From Paraglaciecola sp. 20A4 (GTDB taxonomy: Bacteria; Pseudomonadota; Gammaproteobacteria; Enterobacterales; Alteromonadaceae), in assembly GCF_011378905.1 (NCBI RefSeq), contig NZ_WTPY01000003.1, forward strand, positions 248,001 through 312,000: DNA of 64,000 nt. Reading direction: 5' to 3'. Every line of letters begins with the position of its first letter. The first letter of the stretch is position 1. Of the stretch, positions 7,872-16,852 are shown piece by piece. Both the position numbers and the translations under genes were made by a program. The notes under the pieces were generated by a model, which made no database searches, had not been told where the DNA came from, and saw only the letters and a program-made list of their open reading frames with translations.

Positions 7872-9089
7872 ATGAGCCACGCTGCTAAACATTTTACCAG
7901 TCAGACACCTTACGTATTGCATTTAGACGTAAAAGTTGACGACAAAGCAAAATCAACGGATTTACCTCTGTATGGTATGTCATTGGCGGTAAAGGACTTA
8001 TTTCATATAAAGGGTCTGCCAACAACTGCTGGTAATCCTGACTGGTTAGCAAGTCACCCTATACCTGAGCATACCTCTCCAGCGGTTGAAAGGTTATTAC
8101 AACAAGGTGCATCTTTGGTCGGTAAAACAATCACCGATGAGCTGGCTTACAGTCTTAATGGCCAGAATTTACATTACGGCACGCCATTCAATATTTCTGC
8201 GCCAAATCGCGTACCTGGTGGCTCCTCAAGTGGCTCAGCAGTTGCGGTTCGAGAAGGCAGTGCAAGAATAGGCTTGGGTACCGATACCGGAGGTTCAATT
8301 CGCGTACCTGCCAGCTACAATGGTTTGTTTGGTCTTCGCCCGACTCATGGGCGGATCAGTTGCGAACATATGGTCAGCTTGGCACCAAGCTTTGATACAG
8401 TAGGCTGGATAACCAGAGATTTAGATAGCTTAGCAACCGTCGCCGATGTGCTATTTGAAGACACCAAAGAGTTAGACTTGGTGGAAATTAGTGCCAATAC
8501 TGCACCGAGAATTGGCTTCGCTGAAGAGCTCGTTGCTCAGTGCGAATATGCTGATATGCTGACAGAGACCTATCGCAAAATTTCCGCTACGTCATATAAA
8601 CTTTCATCTGGCCTATCTAGCACACTCTTGAGTCAAGCCAGTGAAACATTTCGGATCTTGCAAGGCTATGAAATATGGCAAACTCACGGTCAATGGATCA
8701 CCAACCACCAACCTACTTTTGCGCCTGATATTCAAGATCGGTTTATGTGGTGTGCCACAATAGATAAATCCCAATACCAGCAAGCGTTAAAGCAACAACA
8801 AACGTTTATTGAACATATTAATCATCTATTTACCCAATGTGATGTGATATTTTTACCTACGACGCCAGGCCCTGCTCCTCTTTTAAGTATGGCTGGTGAC
8901 GATTTAGCACATTATCGGAATACACTGATGAGACTAACCTGCATTGCAGGCTTATGTGGTCTACCCCAGTTACATATTCCGTTATCGATTAACTCCCATG
9001 CGCCCATGGGATTTTCATTAATTGGCCAAAAAAATCATGACAAACAATTAATTGAAATCGCGCGCATGTTTTTAGAGACACTATCATGA
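7872..9089 (+). CDS. Amidase-signature family hydrolase
   Basis: A 405-residue amidase-signature enzyme with the Ser-cisSer-Lys triad: Lys41 (AVKD), the GGSSSGS block (Ser118-Ser120) and nucleophile Ser142 in TDTGGSIRVP. Its length is like AMI1-type amidases (about 400-425 aa), shorter than GatA or AtzF. Location before an HpxW-like hydrolase, in the same order as the amidase and hydrolase of hpx/AtzE-type gene sets, suggests an amide or ureide intermediate such as oxalurate as substrate. That is inference. No small AtzG/HpxX partner gene is present beside it. Its stop overlaps the next start (ATGA, 9086-9089), so the two are translationally coupled. Confidence 0.82.
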   Translation: MSHAAKHFTSQTPYVLHLDVKVDDKAKSTDLPLYGMSLAVKDLFHIKGLPTTAGNPDWLASHPIPEHTSPAVERLLQQGASLVGKTITDELAYSLNGQNLHYGTPFNISAPNRVPGGSSSGSAVAVREGSARIGLGTDTGGSIRVPASYNGLFGLRPTHGRISCEHMVSLAPSFDTVGWITRDLDSLATVADVLFEDTKELDLVEISANTAPRIGFAEELVAQCEYADMLTETYRKISATSYKLSSGLSSTLLSQASETFRILQGYEIWQTHGQWITNHQPTFAPDIQDRFMWCATIDKSQYQQALKQQQTFIEHINHLFTQCDVIFLPTTPGPAPLLSMAGDDLAHYRNTLMRLTCIAGLCGLPQLHIPLSINSHAPMGFSLIGQKNHDKQLIEIARMFLETLS

Positions 9090-10678
9090 GCAATTCAACC
9101 ACGTTGCGGCCTGTCGCCTTTACGGCCCCACACTATGCAGCAAGCCAAGTAGGACAAAATGTATTACAGCACGGAGGCACAGCCATTGAAGCAATGGTTG
9201 CGGCTGCCGCTTCTATTTCAGTTGTTTACCCACATATGAACAGTATGGGGGGCGACGGCTTTTGGCTTATCAGCGAACCCGGCAAAGAACCAGTGGCTAT
9301 TGATGCCAGTGGCACTGCCTGTGCTAAAGCTGATCTCGCTTATTACGCAAAACACGGCTCTATACCCTCTCGTGGACCAGACGCAGCACTGACCATGGCT
9401 GGCGCTGTTGCTGGTTGGCAAAAAGCGCTGGAGATAAGTCATACCTGGCAATCTGGCTTACCCTTAAGCGAATTACTTGCACCTGCCATTGGTCAAGCCG
9501 AATGGGGTATTGAAGTCACTCAAAGTCTGCAGGATGCCAGCGAAAAAACATTTGATGACTTATCAACCATCCCGCATTTTGAGCAGTTTTTGATTAAAGG
9601 GAAAAGCCTTAAAAAAGGTAAGATCCTTAAATTACCCGCTATCGCTAAAACACTGTCTAAGCTGGCAGAAAATGGTCTTGAGGATTTCTACAAAGGAGAG
9701 ATAGCACAGGCTTTAGCTGAAGATTTACGCGCCGCAGGCTCGCCTATTACCCTTGAAGATCTTAACGCTTACGAAGCTAAAATTGTTCCGCCTCTATCGG
9801 TCAAGACCTCGGTAGGCAAACTATATAATTTGCCTGCGCCAACACAGGGGATCGCATCGTTATTGATTCTCGCGTTGTTCGACAAAGTACAGCACCTAGC
9901 CACAAGCGAGGCTGATTTTGTCCACTTATTAGTTGAATGTACTAAACAAGCTTTTATTAAGCGTAATCAATATGTTGCAGATCAAAGCAGGGTGAGTATC
10001 GATTTACAAAGCTTGCTTGCACCTAAGTCACTTGATGAGATGGTGCTTGATATTAGTCTTGACCGTGCACTGTCCTGGCCACATATGGCAAAACCAGGTG
10101 ACACCATTTGGATGGGGGCCTGTGACCGCGAAGGAAGAATGGTCAGTTACATACAAAGTATTTACTGGGAATTCGGTAGCGGTGTGGTATCTCCACAAAC
10201 GGGGATTGTTTGGAACAACCGTGGCACATCGTTTTCACTGCAACGTAACAGTTTGCAGCAGCTTGCTCCGGGTATGAAACCATTCCACACGTTAAATCCC
10301 GCATTTGCTGAACTAAACGATGGCCGTCGTATCAGCTACGGCACAATGGGAGGCGAAGGCCAACCACAAACTCAGGCGGCAATATTTAGTCGCTATGTTT
10401 ACCAACAAAAATCTCTAGCAGAATCCATCAGTTTAGGGCGTTGGCTACTCGGACGAACGTGGGGAGATGAAAGTCATAATCTTAAAATAGAGCAAGACTT
10501 AGCGGATGAAATTCAAAGCGAACTCCGTGCCAAGGGCCATGACATTGCACTTGTAGATTCGCGTAATGAATTAATGGGACACGCTGGTGCAGTTGTCATG
10601 CGCCCAGACGATAACGTTTCCGCAGCAACAGACCCCCGTAGTGATGGCAACGCGTTTGCAGCGCATACCTATGAGTAA
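9086..10678 (+). CDS. Gamma-glutamyltransferase-family Ntn-hydrolase, HpxW-like (oxamate amidohydrolase)
   Basis: A 530-residue gamma-glutamyltransferase-family proenzyme. These cleave themselves before a Thr that becomes the nucleophile; here it should be Thr340 in GDTIWMGACDREG, followed by QSIYWEFGSGVV and a TMGGEGQPQTQAA block. True GGTs read DTTH-S at this site. The DTxW-IQSIY-EFGSG version is that of HpxW, described as an oxamate amidohydrolase in Klebsiella. No signal peptide is visible, so it is probably cytoplasmic, again unlike periplasmic GGT. Predicted reaction: oxamate to oxalate and ammonia. It is translationally coupled to the amidase gene. Confidence 0.78.
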   Translation: MSNSTTLRPVAFTAPHYAASQVGQNVLQHGGTAIEAMVAAAASISVVYPHMNSMGGDGFWLISEPGKEPVAIDASGTACAKADLAYYAKHGSIPSRGPDAALTMAGAVAGWQKALEISHTWQSGLPLSELLAPAIGQAEWGIEVTQSLQDASEKTFDDLSTIPHFEQFLIKGKSLKKGKILKLPAIAKTLSKLAENGLEDFYKGEIAQALAEDLRAAGSPITLEDLNAYEAKIVPPLSVKTSVGKLYNLPAPTQGIASLLILALFDKVQHLATSEADFVHLLVECTKQAFIKRNQYVADQSRVSIDLQSLLAPKSLDEMVLDISLDRALSWPHMAKPGDTIWMGACDREGRMVSYIQSIYWEFGSGVVSPQTGIVWNNRGTSFSLQRNSLQQLAPGMKPFHTLNPAFAELNDGRRISYGTMGGEGQPQTQAAIFSRYVYQQKSLAESISLGRWLLGRTWGDESHNLKIEQDLADEIQSELRAKGHDIALVDSRNELMGHAGAVVMRPDDNVSAATDPRSDGNAFAAHTYE

Positions 10679-10744
10679 GCGCTGCCAATAAATAATAAAT
10701 AAAAACCAACCCATTGCTTAAAATACAACGTAAATGAGAAAATT

Positions 10745-11566
10745 ATGGAATTAGTGTTAAACAATCTACCGACGATTGCTGCGTTGATCGGCACCGGTAT
10801 TTTTGCTGGCTTATTAGCAGGATTATTAGGTGTAGGAGGCGGTATTGTTATTGTCCCTGTGCTGTTTTTTCTATTTCAATCGTTTGGTGTTAGCCCACAA
10901 AGCGCCATGGTGATTGCTACCGGTACATCACTGGCAACCATTATTCCTACCTCGATTAGCTCCATTCGATCTCATCAAAAAAAGGGCAATGTTGATGTCG
11001 CTTTGCTGAAACAGTGGGGATTACTCATTTTGATAGGCGTTCTACTTGGTAGCTGGTTGGTGACAAAAGTTGATGGTAGTTACCTTACGACGCTATTTGG
11101 TATCGTCGCGACTTTATCAGCCTTAAATATGTTGTTTAGAACAGGTAAATCAGCGCTGGCTGACAGTTTGCCTGGCCGTGTTGGGCAATCTGTTATAGCA
11201 GGATGCATTGGCTTTTTCAGTTCAATGGTTGGTATTGGTGGTGGCACGTTATCGGTGCCTATTTTAACCGCGTTCAATTACCCGGCGCATAAAGCAGTGG
11301 GTACTGCGGCCGCCATCGGGCTTGTTATATCTTTTCCGGCAGCTTTGTATTTATTGATATTCGGTCAAACTCCTCAGGATGCGCCACTTGGTACCTTCGG
11401 ATACATTAACCTCGTAGGCTTTGTATGTATCGTACCTCTAACGGTTTTATGCGCGCCAATCGGTGCTGGTATAGCATCTAAGCTTGATGCAAATATGTTG
11501 AAAAAGATTTTTGCCGTCGTTTTACTTATTACCGGGACACGCATGTTAGCGCAGTTGTTTATCTAA
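10745..11566 (+). CDS. TauE/SafE-family membrane permease
   Basis: A 273-residue TauE/SafE (sulfite exporter) family membrane protein with about eight spans. The twin glycine-rich repeats GLLGVGGGIVIVPVL (about residues 27-41) and MVGIGGGTLSVPIL (about 161-174) are family hallmarks. The family moves small organic anions such as sulfoacetate, sulfite or carboxylates. Inside this cluster a plausible cargo is an anion made or used by the neighbouring enzymes, such as oxalate, oxamate or a ureide, but this is inferred only from position. It is preceded by AATGAGAAAATT before the ATG. Confidence 0.85.
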   Translation: MELVLNNLPTIAALIGTGIFAGLLAGLLGVGGGIVIVPVLFFLFQSFGVSPQSAMVIATGTSLATIIPTSISSIRSHQKKGNVDVALLKQWGLLILIGVLLGSWLVTKVDGSYLTTLFGIVATLSALNMLFRTGKSALADSLPGRVGQSVIAGCIGFFSSMVGIGGGTLSVPILTAFNYPAHKAVGTAAAIGLVISFPAALYLLIFGQTPQDAPLGTFGYINLVGFVCIVPLTVLCAPIGAGIASKLDANMLKKIFAVVLLITGTRMLAQLFI

Positions 11567-11632
11567 CGCAGCGTGTCAGCAACAATCAGTCAACCATTCA
11601 AATTATAATTTAACGTCGGAGCACAACACATA

Positions 11633-12853
11633 GTGAAAAACCTTACTCCCCCTCCTCGCCTTCTTATGGGACCTGGACCAATAAACTGTTATCCCCGGGT
11701 GTTGAGTGCCATGTCTACCCAACTGATTGGTCAATATGACCCCGTTATGACTGGCTATATGAATGAAGTTATGCACTTATATCGAGATGTGTTCGCTACT
11801 AAAAATAAAGCCACATTACTGATAGATGGCACTTCTCGTGCCGGAATTGAAGCAGTCTTGGTTTCTTGTATTGAACCTGGCGATAAGGTATTGGTGCCTA
11901 TATTTGGTCGTTTTGGCCACTTGCTTAAAGAGATTGCAGAACGTGCTGGCGCCGATGTGCACTGTATCGAAGCAACTTGGGGCGAAATATTTGAGCCCCA
12001 ACAAATAGAAGATGCGATAAAACGGGTAAAACCTAAAGTGCTTGCGCTAGTTCAAGGTGATACGTCCACCACTATGTTGCAGCCTCTTGAGCATATTGGT
12101 GAAATTTGTCGACGCTTTGATGTTATTTTTTATTCTGACGCTACTGCTTCGATCGGTGGCAACCCATTTGAAACAGACAAATGGCAACTTGATGCAGTCT
12201 CTGTGGGATTGCAAAAATGCTTAGGCGGACCCAGTGGCAGTGCCCCTATTACACTTAGCGAACGTTATGTGGATTTAGTGCGCGGGCGTCAACACGTTGA
12301 AGCAGGCATAAAGGCGGACCATCACAGTGCAGGCACAGGCAGTCGTATTCGTTCTAATTATTTCGACATACCCATGATCCTTGATTATTGGGGGGAGGAA
12401 CGTTTAAACCATCACACTGAAGCGACATCAATGCTTTATTGCGCCCGCGAATGTGCAATTACCCTACTCGAAGAAGGTATTGAGGCATCTATCGCTCGCC
12501 ACAAATTACATGGCCGCGCTATGCTAGCAGGCATTCAGGGTATGAATCTTAAAGCTTTCGGTGATCTGTCTAACAAGATGAATAACGTCGTTGGTGTATA
12601 TATACCCGATGGTGTAAATGGCGAACAAATTCGTCAGCAGCTACTTCATGATTTCAATATTGAAATTGGCACCAGTTTTGGGCCATTGCATGGAAAAATT
12701 TGGCGTATCGGCACAATGGGTTATAACGCCCGCCAAGATACGGTACTACACACACTACAGTCACTCGAGACGCTACTTCGCCGAGCTGGGCACAAGCTTC
12801 AACCGGGCCTAGCAATAGATAGTGCGTTTAGTATTTATAGTGAGAAAGGTTAA
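11633..12853 (+). CDS. Class V aminotransferase, ureidoglycine-glyoxylate type (PucG/HpxJ-like)
   Basis: A 406-residue PLP-dependent class V aminotransferase of the alanine-glyoxylate aminotransferase group. LLMGPGPINC (residues 10-19) and the PLP Lys195 in VGLQKCLGGPSG are present. In PucG/HpxJ the reaction is ureidoglycine plus glyoxylate to oxalurate plus glycine. The assignment to ureidoglycine rather than alanine or serine rests on the overlapping allantoate-amidohydrolase gene downstream (TAATG, 1-nt overlap at 12853) and the HpxW-like gene upstream. The start is GTG with GTCGGAGC as ribosome-binding site. A second, divergent paralogue is at 20090. Confidence 0.78.
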   Translation: MKNLTPPPRLLMGPGPINCYPRVLSAMSTQLIGQYDPVMTGYMNEVMHLYRDVFATKNKATLLIDGTSRAGIEAVLVSCIEPGDKVLVPIFGRFGHLLKEIAERAGADVHCIEATWGEIFEPQQIEDAIKRVKPKVLALVQGDTSTTMLQPLEHIGEICRRFDVIFYSDATASIGGNPFETDKWQLDAVSVGLQKCLGGPSGSAPITLSERYVDLVRGRQHVEAGIKADHHSAGTGSRIRSNYFDIPMILDYWGEERLNHHTEATSMLYCARECAITLLEEGIEASIARHKLHGRAMLAGIQGMNLKAFGDLSNKMNNVVGVYIPDGVNGEQIRQQLLHDFNIEIGTSFGPLHGKIWRIGTMGYNARQDTVLHTLQSLETLLRRAGHKLQPGLAIDSAFSIYSEKG

Positions 12854-14082
12854 TGACCACATTTGCGCCTTATGCAATTCAGACCTACGAGCGCTGTGAT
12901 GTGCTCGCGCACTTTAGTCAAGATCCAGACTGCATAGATAGGCGATATTTAACGCCGGAGCATTTGCAAACCAATCGTCAAGTTTCACTGTGGATGGAAC
13001 AAGCCGGTATGACTACCTGGCAAGATTCAGCAGCGAATCAATGGGGTCGCTATTCAAGTACCAATCCACAAGCTAAAACGCTGGTGATCGGTAGTCATCT
13101 AGATACGGTCCCCAATAGCGGTAAGTACGATGGCATTCTTGGTGTTTTGGCGCCGCTAAGTTTAATTCAATATTTGCATGATCATCATATCGAACTGCCA
13201 TTTCATCTTGAATTAGTCGGTTTCGGTGATGAAGAAGGCACTAGGTTTGGCGCAACACTACTAGGCAGTTGTGCTGTAGCAGGCACTTGGCAGGAAAAAT
13301 GGAATACCCTAACTGACGAAAACGGAATATCACTAACCCAAGCTTTCACTGATGCAGGGTTAGATATTAACGAAGTACATACAGCTGCGCGCAACAATGC
13401 CAATACTGACGATTTTTTTGAGTTTCATATAGAACAAGGACCCGTCCTTGAAGAGCAAGATTTAGCCGTGGGTGTTGTTAACGCAATTGCAGGCGCTAAA
13501 CGTTTTACCGTAACGTTAAAAGGTTTAGCGGGACACGCGGGCACGGTGCCCATGCCCATGCGTCAAGATGCACTGGCTGGTGCAAGTGAGATGATTCTAG
13601 CGATTGAAAAAATAGCCACGCAAAAGGGTATTGTAGCAACAGTTGGGTTCCTTCGTTGCCTATCTGGTGCGGTTAATGTGATTTCAGGCGCGACGACATT
13701 TAGTCTGGATATTCGCAGTATTGATGACACATTGCGCGATGAAACACTTAATGAAATTATCGAACAACTTCACATAATTGCAGATAAACGGCGTATCAAG
13801 ATGGATATCACGCCTACCCATCAAGCACCGGCAGTAAAGTGTGATGAACGCCTACAACAACGCTTACTAGATGCAAGCGTAAAAAGTGATGTTCCTCAAT
13901 TTATTCTAAGTTCCGGTGCGGGGCACGACACCATGGCAATGGCGGCAATCTGTCCCGTTGCGATGCTCTTTATGCGTTGCGAAAAAGGGTTAAGTCATCA
14001 TCCTGGTGAAGCGATTACGGTACGCGACATTGAAATCGCATTAGGCGTTATGTCTGCGTTTATCGAGGATTATAGCGAATAA
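12853..14082 (+). CDS. M20-family amidohydrolase, allantoate amidohydrolase type (AllC/HpxK-like)
   Basis: A 409-residue zinc hydrolase of the M20/M40 carbamoylase group (AllC, HpxK, N-carbamoyl-amino-acid hydrolases). Metal ligands are visible: His82 (GSHLDTVP), Asp93 (YDGILG), Glu127/Glu128 (DEEGTRFG), His192 (FHIEQGP) and the His382-His383 pair (SHHPGEA). Allantoate amidohydrolase gives ureidoglycine, CO2 and ammonia, which is the substrate of the aminotransferase encoded just upstream with a 1-nt overlap. Beta-ureidopropionase or carbamoylase activity cannot be excluded from sequence alone; the coupling to the aminotransferase favours allantoate. Confidence 0.82.
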   Translation: MTTFAPYAIQTYERCDVLAHFSQDPDCIDRRYLTPEHLQTNRQVSLWMEQAGMTTWQDSAANQWGRYSSTNPQAKTLVIGSHLDTVPNSGKYDGILGVLAPLSLIQYLHDHHIELPFHLELVGFGDEEGTRFGATLLGSCAVAGTWQEKWNTLTDENGISLTQAFTDAGLDINEVHTAARNNANTDDFFEFHIEQGPVLEEQDLAVGVVNAIAGAKRFTVTLKGLAGHAGTVPMPMRQDALAGASEMILAIEKIATQKGIVATVGFLRCLSGAVNVISGATTFSLDIRSIDDTLRDETLNEIIEQLHIIADKRRIKMDITPTHQAPAVKCDERLQQRLLDASVKSDVPQFILSSGAGHDTMAMAAICPVAMLFMRCEKGLSHHPGEAITVRDIEIALGVMSAFIEDYSE

Positions 14083-14089
14083 GCAAACG

Positions 14090-14118
14090 GGTCAACCCGA
14101 ACGATAAAAAGGTTGACC
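14090..14118 (+). terminator. Terminator of the ureide cluster
   Basis: A perfect 8-bp stem GGTCAACC/GGTTGACC with a 13-nt loop begins 8 nt after the allantoate-amidohydrolase stop and is followed by AACGTTTTG. The U-run is short, so termination may be partial. Confidence 0.5.
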
Positions 14119-14176
14119 AACGTTTTGTAATGTAATTAACACGAGCGGCATGTTTACATAATTGATCACAATAATG

Positions 14177-14488
14177 TTAGATACTGCCTTCACTTTCTAT
14201 AACTAAAATTCTAGCTTCGCCTATAGGACTAGCAACATGCTCGGTACCTTCATTGGCATAAAAAATATCGCCTGGGTTGAGTAAGTCTGTGTGCACTACC
14301 CCATCATGTTTATACTGTATTTCAACCATACCATCTAGCACCGCAAATACTTCCTCCCCCTCATTCACATGCCATCGATATGGTTCGTTAGTCCAATGTA
14401 ACTTGGTCGTAATACCACTCATATTAGCAATTTTTAGTGAACCCCAAGGAAGTGATGCGGTAAATTTTTTACTTCTAATAATTTCCAT
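14177..14488 (-). CDS. Small single-domain cupin protein
   Basis: A 103-residue cupin. The core has the pattern HVNEGEEVFAVLDG (about residues 40-53) and LNPGDIFYANEGTEHVA (about 70-86), giving metal-binding His/Glu positions of the two cupin motifs. Too short for the bicupin ureidoglycine aminohydrolase (AllE/UGHY, about 260 aa), so I do not assign that role despite the nearby cluster. It could bind a small ligand or act as a metal-dependent enzyme. It is transcribed away from the ureide cluster, 33 nt after the flavin-reductase stop when read on its own strand. Confidence 0.7.
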   Translation of the reverse strand: MEIIRSKKFTASLPWGSLKIANMSGITTKLHWTNEPYRWHVNEGEEVFAVLDGMVEIQYKHDGVVHTDLLNPGDIFYANEGTEHVASPIGEARILVIESEGSI

Positions 14489-14521
14489 ATATTCCTCTTT
14501 AAATTAACTGCCCGGGCGCCT

Positions 14522-15142
14522 TTATTGTGGCCTATTTATGGTAAACCTCTGTGCAGAATCAATATTAAAATAATCACCTGCCCCACCGCCACGTAATATT
14601 GGCTTAGCTGCAGCTGTGTTATAAACACCATCTTGAATAAATGCTGTATCAATATGCACGCCAACAACTTCTCCTAATACCATCCATGTATCGACCAATT
14701 TACCGTTAGCACCAGTTAACTGAATGATCTGGCTTTTACGGCATTCTAAGACCGAGGGACTCGCCGCAACATTGGGAACATTGATGATTTTAGATTTCCG
14801 TGTTTTTAAACCAGCGAACTCAAATTCGCTTTCATCACTGGGTAAAGCCGCACTGGTTTGATTCATTGCGTCCACCAATGATGCAGAAACAAGATTCCAA
14901 CAAAACTCGCCGGTTTCTTGAATGTTTTTAACGGTATCTTTGTACCCTATACTGGCAAAACCGATGATGGGAGGATGATAGTTAAAAGCGTTAAAAAAGC
15001 TATATGGCGCTATATTTAATATGCCAGTTAAACTTCTTGTCGAAATCCATCCGATAGGACGTGGCGCGACTAATGCGTTAAATGGATCATGTTTGAGACC
15101 ATGGCCCTGACTAGGTTGATAGAAATGGCTGTGCTCCGACAT
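14522..15142 (-). CDS. Flavin reductase-family (FMN-binding split-barrel) protein
   Basis: A 206-residue flavin-reductase-like protein. NALVAPRPIGWIST (about residues 20-33), NIAPYSFFNAF (about 42-52), the PPIIGFA strand and the NLVSASL stretch mark the FMN-binding split barrel. Members reduce flavin with NAD(P)H or act as flavoproteins of unknown substrate. I chose the ATG at 15142 because AAGGA lies 9 nt upstream of it. An earlier in-frame codon at 15175 lacks such a site. Its neighbour downstream is the small cupin, with which it may be co-transcribed. Confidence 0.8.
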   Translation of the reverse strand: MSEHSHFYQPSQGHGLKHDPFNALVAPRPIGWISTRSLTGILNIAPYSFFNAFNYHPPIIGFASIGYKDTVKNIQETGEFCWNLVSASLVDAMNQTSAALPSDESEFEFAGLKTRKSKIINVPNVAASPSVLECRKSQIIQLTGANGKLVDTWMVLGEVVGVHIDTAFIQDGVYNTAAAKPILRGGGAGDYFNIDSAQRFTINRPQ

Positions 15143-15252
15143 ATAATAATCCTTGGAGATACTGTTAAAAACCAATTAAAGGTGTGGACGGAATAGACAA
15201 AAATAAACCGTATCTTATTATTTTATAAACTTATTTTAGAAAATGAAAATGA

Positions 15253-16173
15253 TTAATAGCCAAAAATGGACCAACCAGTTTCCTGGACTAACATTTCAAG
15301 TGCTTCGGTACCCAATTTACTATTACCAATTTTATCTAAGCCCGGTGACCACACTGCAATTGACGCTTTGCCCGGGGCAATGGCTAAAATACCACCTCCA
15401 ACACCACTCTTACCCGGCAGTCCAACGCGATAAGCAAATTCGCCTGACCCATCATAATGGCCGCACATAAGCATCAGAGAATTAATACGTCTGGCACGGT
15501 GCTCAGGAACGACGCGCACGCCGGTGCAATGATTAGTACCATTTGATACCAGAAACATCCCCGCTTTTGCCAGCTGCTGAGTGTTCATAGAAATAGAGCA
15601 ATGATGAAAATACGTGCCCAGCACTTTCTCGACTGGATTATCCAACCGCTCAAATGAGTCCATAAAATAAGCGAGCGACGCATTTCTACTGCCAGTATTC
15701 ATTTCAGACTGAGCCACTTTTTCATCAATGGAAATACTATCGTCATTGGCAATAAAGCGCACAAAATGTAATATTTCAGCAAGAGACTCTTTCGGTGCGT
15801 TTTGGCCCATTACGGCATCAGCTATAGCAATAGCACCTGCATTTATAAAAGGGTTACGCGGGATCCCGCTTTCATGCTCAAGCTGAACAATGGAATTAAA
15901 TGGATCACCAGAGGGTTCGCGCCCAACACGTGTCCATAATGCATCCCCTAACTTGCCAAGGGCGATCGTTAAAGTAAATACTTTAGAGATGCTTTGAATA
16001 GAGAATAAGGTATCAGCACAGCCTGAACTATAGACGTGCCCGTCTTGAGTAACGATGGTTAATGCAAATTGATTAGGATCTACGCAGGCTAACTGCGGAA
16101 TATAGTTAGCAACTTTACCGCGATCCGTACGCGCGCACATTTTTTGATATATATTATCAACGATTTTTTGCAT
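15253..16173 (-). CDS. glsA: Glutaminase
   Basis: A 306-residue serine-type glutaminase (GlsA/YbaS/YneH family) hydrolysing glutamine to glutamate and ammonia in the cytoplasm. Ser61 and Lys64 in [11 protein letters not shown] form the beta-lactamase-like Ser-x-x-Lys catalytic pair. [19 protein letters not shown], the [13 protein letters not shown] block and [12 protein letters not shown] near the C-terminus match the family, and the length is typical. It is a single-copy-looking housekeeping gene; proximity to the ureide cluster may be coincidence, although both feed nitrogen metabolism. Confidence 0.93.
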   Translation of the reverse strand: MQKIVDNIYQKMCARTDRGKVANYIPQLACVDPNQFALTIVTQDGHVYSSGCADTLFSIQSISKVFTLTIALGKLGDALWTRVGREPSGDPFNSIVQLEHESGIPRNPFINAGAIAIADAVMGQNAPKESLAEILHFVRFIANDDSISIDEKVAQSEMNTGSRNASLAYFMDSFERLDNPVEKVLGTYFHHCSISMNTQQLAKAGMFLVSNGTNHCTGVRVVPEHRARRINSLMLMCGHYDGSGEFAYRVGLPGKSGVGGGILAIAPGKASIAVWSPGLDKIGNSKLGTEALEMLVQETGWSIFGY

Positions 16174-16258
16174 TATTACGCCTTAGATAGATGCGGTATT
16201 TTGAATGACATTCACGCCTAAGGTAAGTACTCTTTCCTTATCGCATAGGGTTAAAGCG

Positions 16259-16834
16259 TTATTGTGATAGCAAATGACAACATTGCATCGAAACTTTCTT
16301 CTGCCCCTTGTGATTTTCTGCTGTCAACGCCGGTAACCTGTTCTCTTTGTCATTAATATCAGCTGTAACGGCTTGCGCACTTGGTAGCCATTGACTCCCT
16401 ACCTCTGTAAATCCCATACGTTGGTGGAATTTTGCTGAAGGGATATTAGACGGTACAACATTATATTCACATACCACACGCTGACAGCCACGAAGTAGCG
16501 AAAATGAGAATAAATCACGATATAAAGCGTGCCCTAATTGTTTTCCTTGGTAGCGGATATCAAGCACAATACGATCGATATACATAAAGTTATCGTAATG
16601 CTTTTTAAACCAGCCATAGTTTTCATTGATGTATTCACTTTCTGGGCACATCACTAATAAAAAACCAGCAACGGCATCATCAACTGTTATCACTCTATGA
16701 TAAGCCGAAAAGCCATGTAATTTAGCTATATCCACAAGGTTCATGGGGCTGGTATGAGCAACCTCTGCTTGGTTGAGGCCGATAATACGCACAAAGTCAG
16801 CCTCAGTAACTTCTCTGATACGGATATTATTCAT
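16259..16834 (-). CDS. GNAT-family N-acetyltransferase
   Basis: A 191-residue GNAT protein. The acetyl-CoA binding motif A is RIVLDIRYQGKQLGHALYRDL (shortened here to its core YQGKQLGHALY, about residues 104-114), followed by the motif B region VVCEYNVVPSNIPSAKFHQRMGF. The substrate is unknown. The C-terminal 40 residues beyond the GNAT fold are unusual and end in a His/Cys-containing tail. It starts 19 nt after the end of the ModF-like ATPase gene on the same strand, so the two are probably in one transcript. Confidence 0.8.
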   Translation of the reverse strand: MNNIRIREVTEADFVRIIGLNQAEVAHTSPMNLVDIAKLHGFSAYHRVITVDDAVAGFLLVMCPESEYINENYGWFKKHYDNFMYIDRIVLDIRYQGKQLGHALYRDLFSFSLLRGCQRVVCEYNVVPSNIPSAKFHQRMGFTEVGSQWLPSAQAVTADINDKENRLPALTAENHKGQKKVSMQCCHLLSQ

Positions 16835-16852
16835 GGTTTTGCTGCTCGTAAG

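Noticed and set aside
14177-14488. Cupin as (S)-ureidoglycine aminohydrolase (AllE) of the ureide cluster
   Set aside because: It is 103 residues with one cupin domain; AllE/UGHY are bicupins of about 260 residues. It is also on the other strand.
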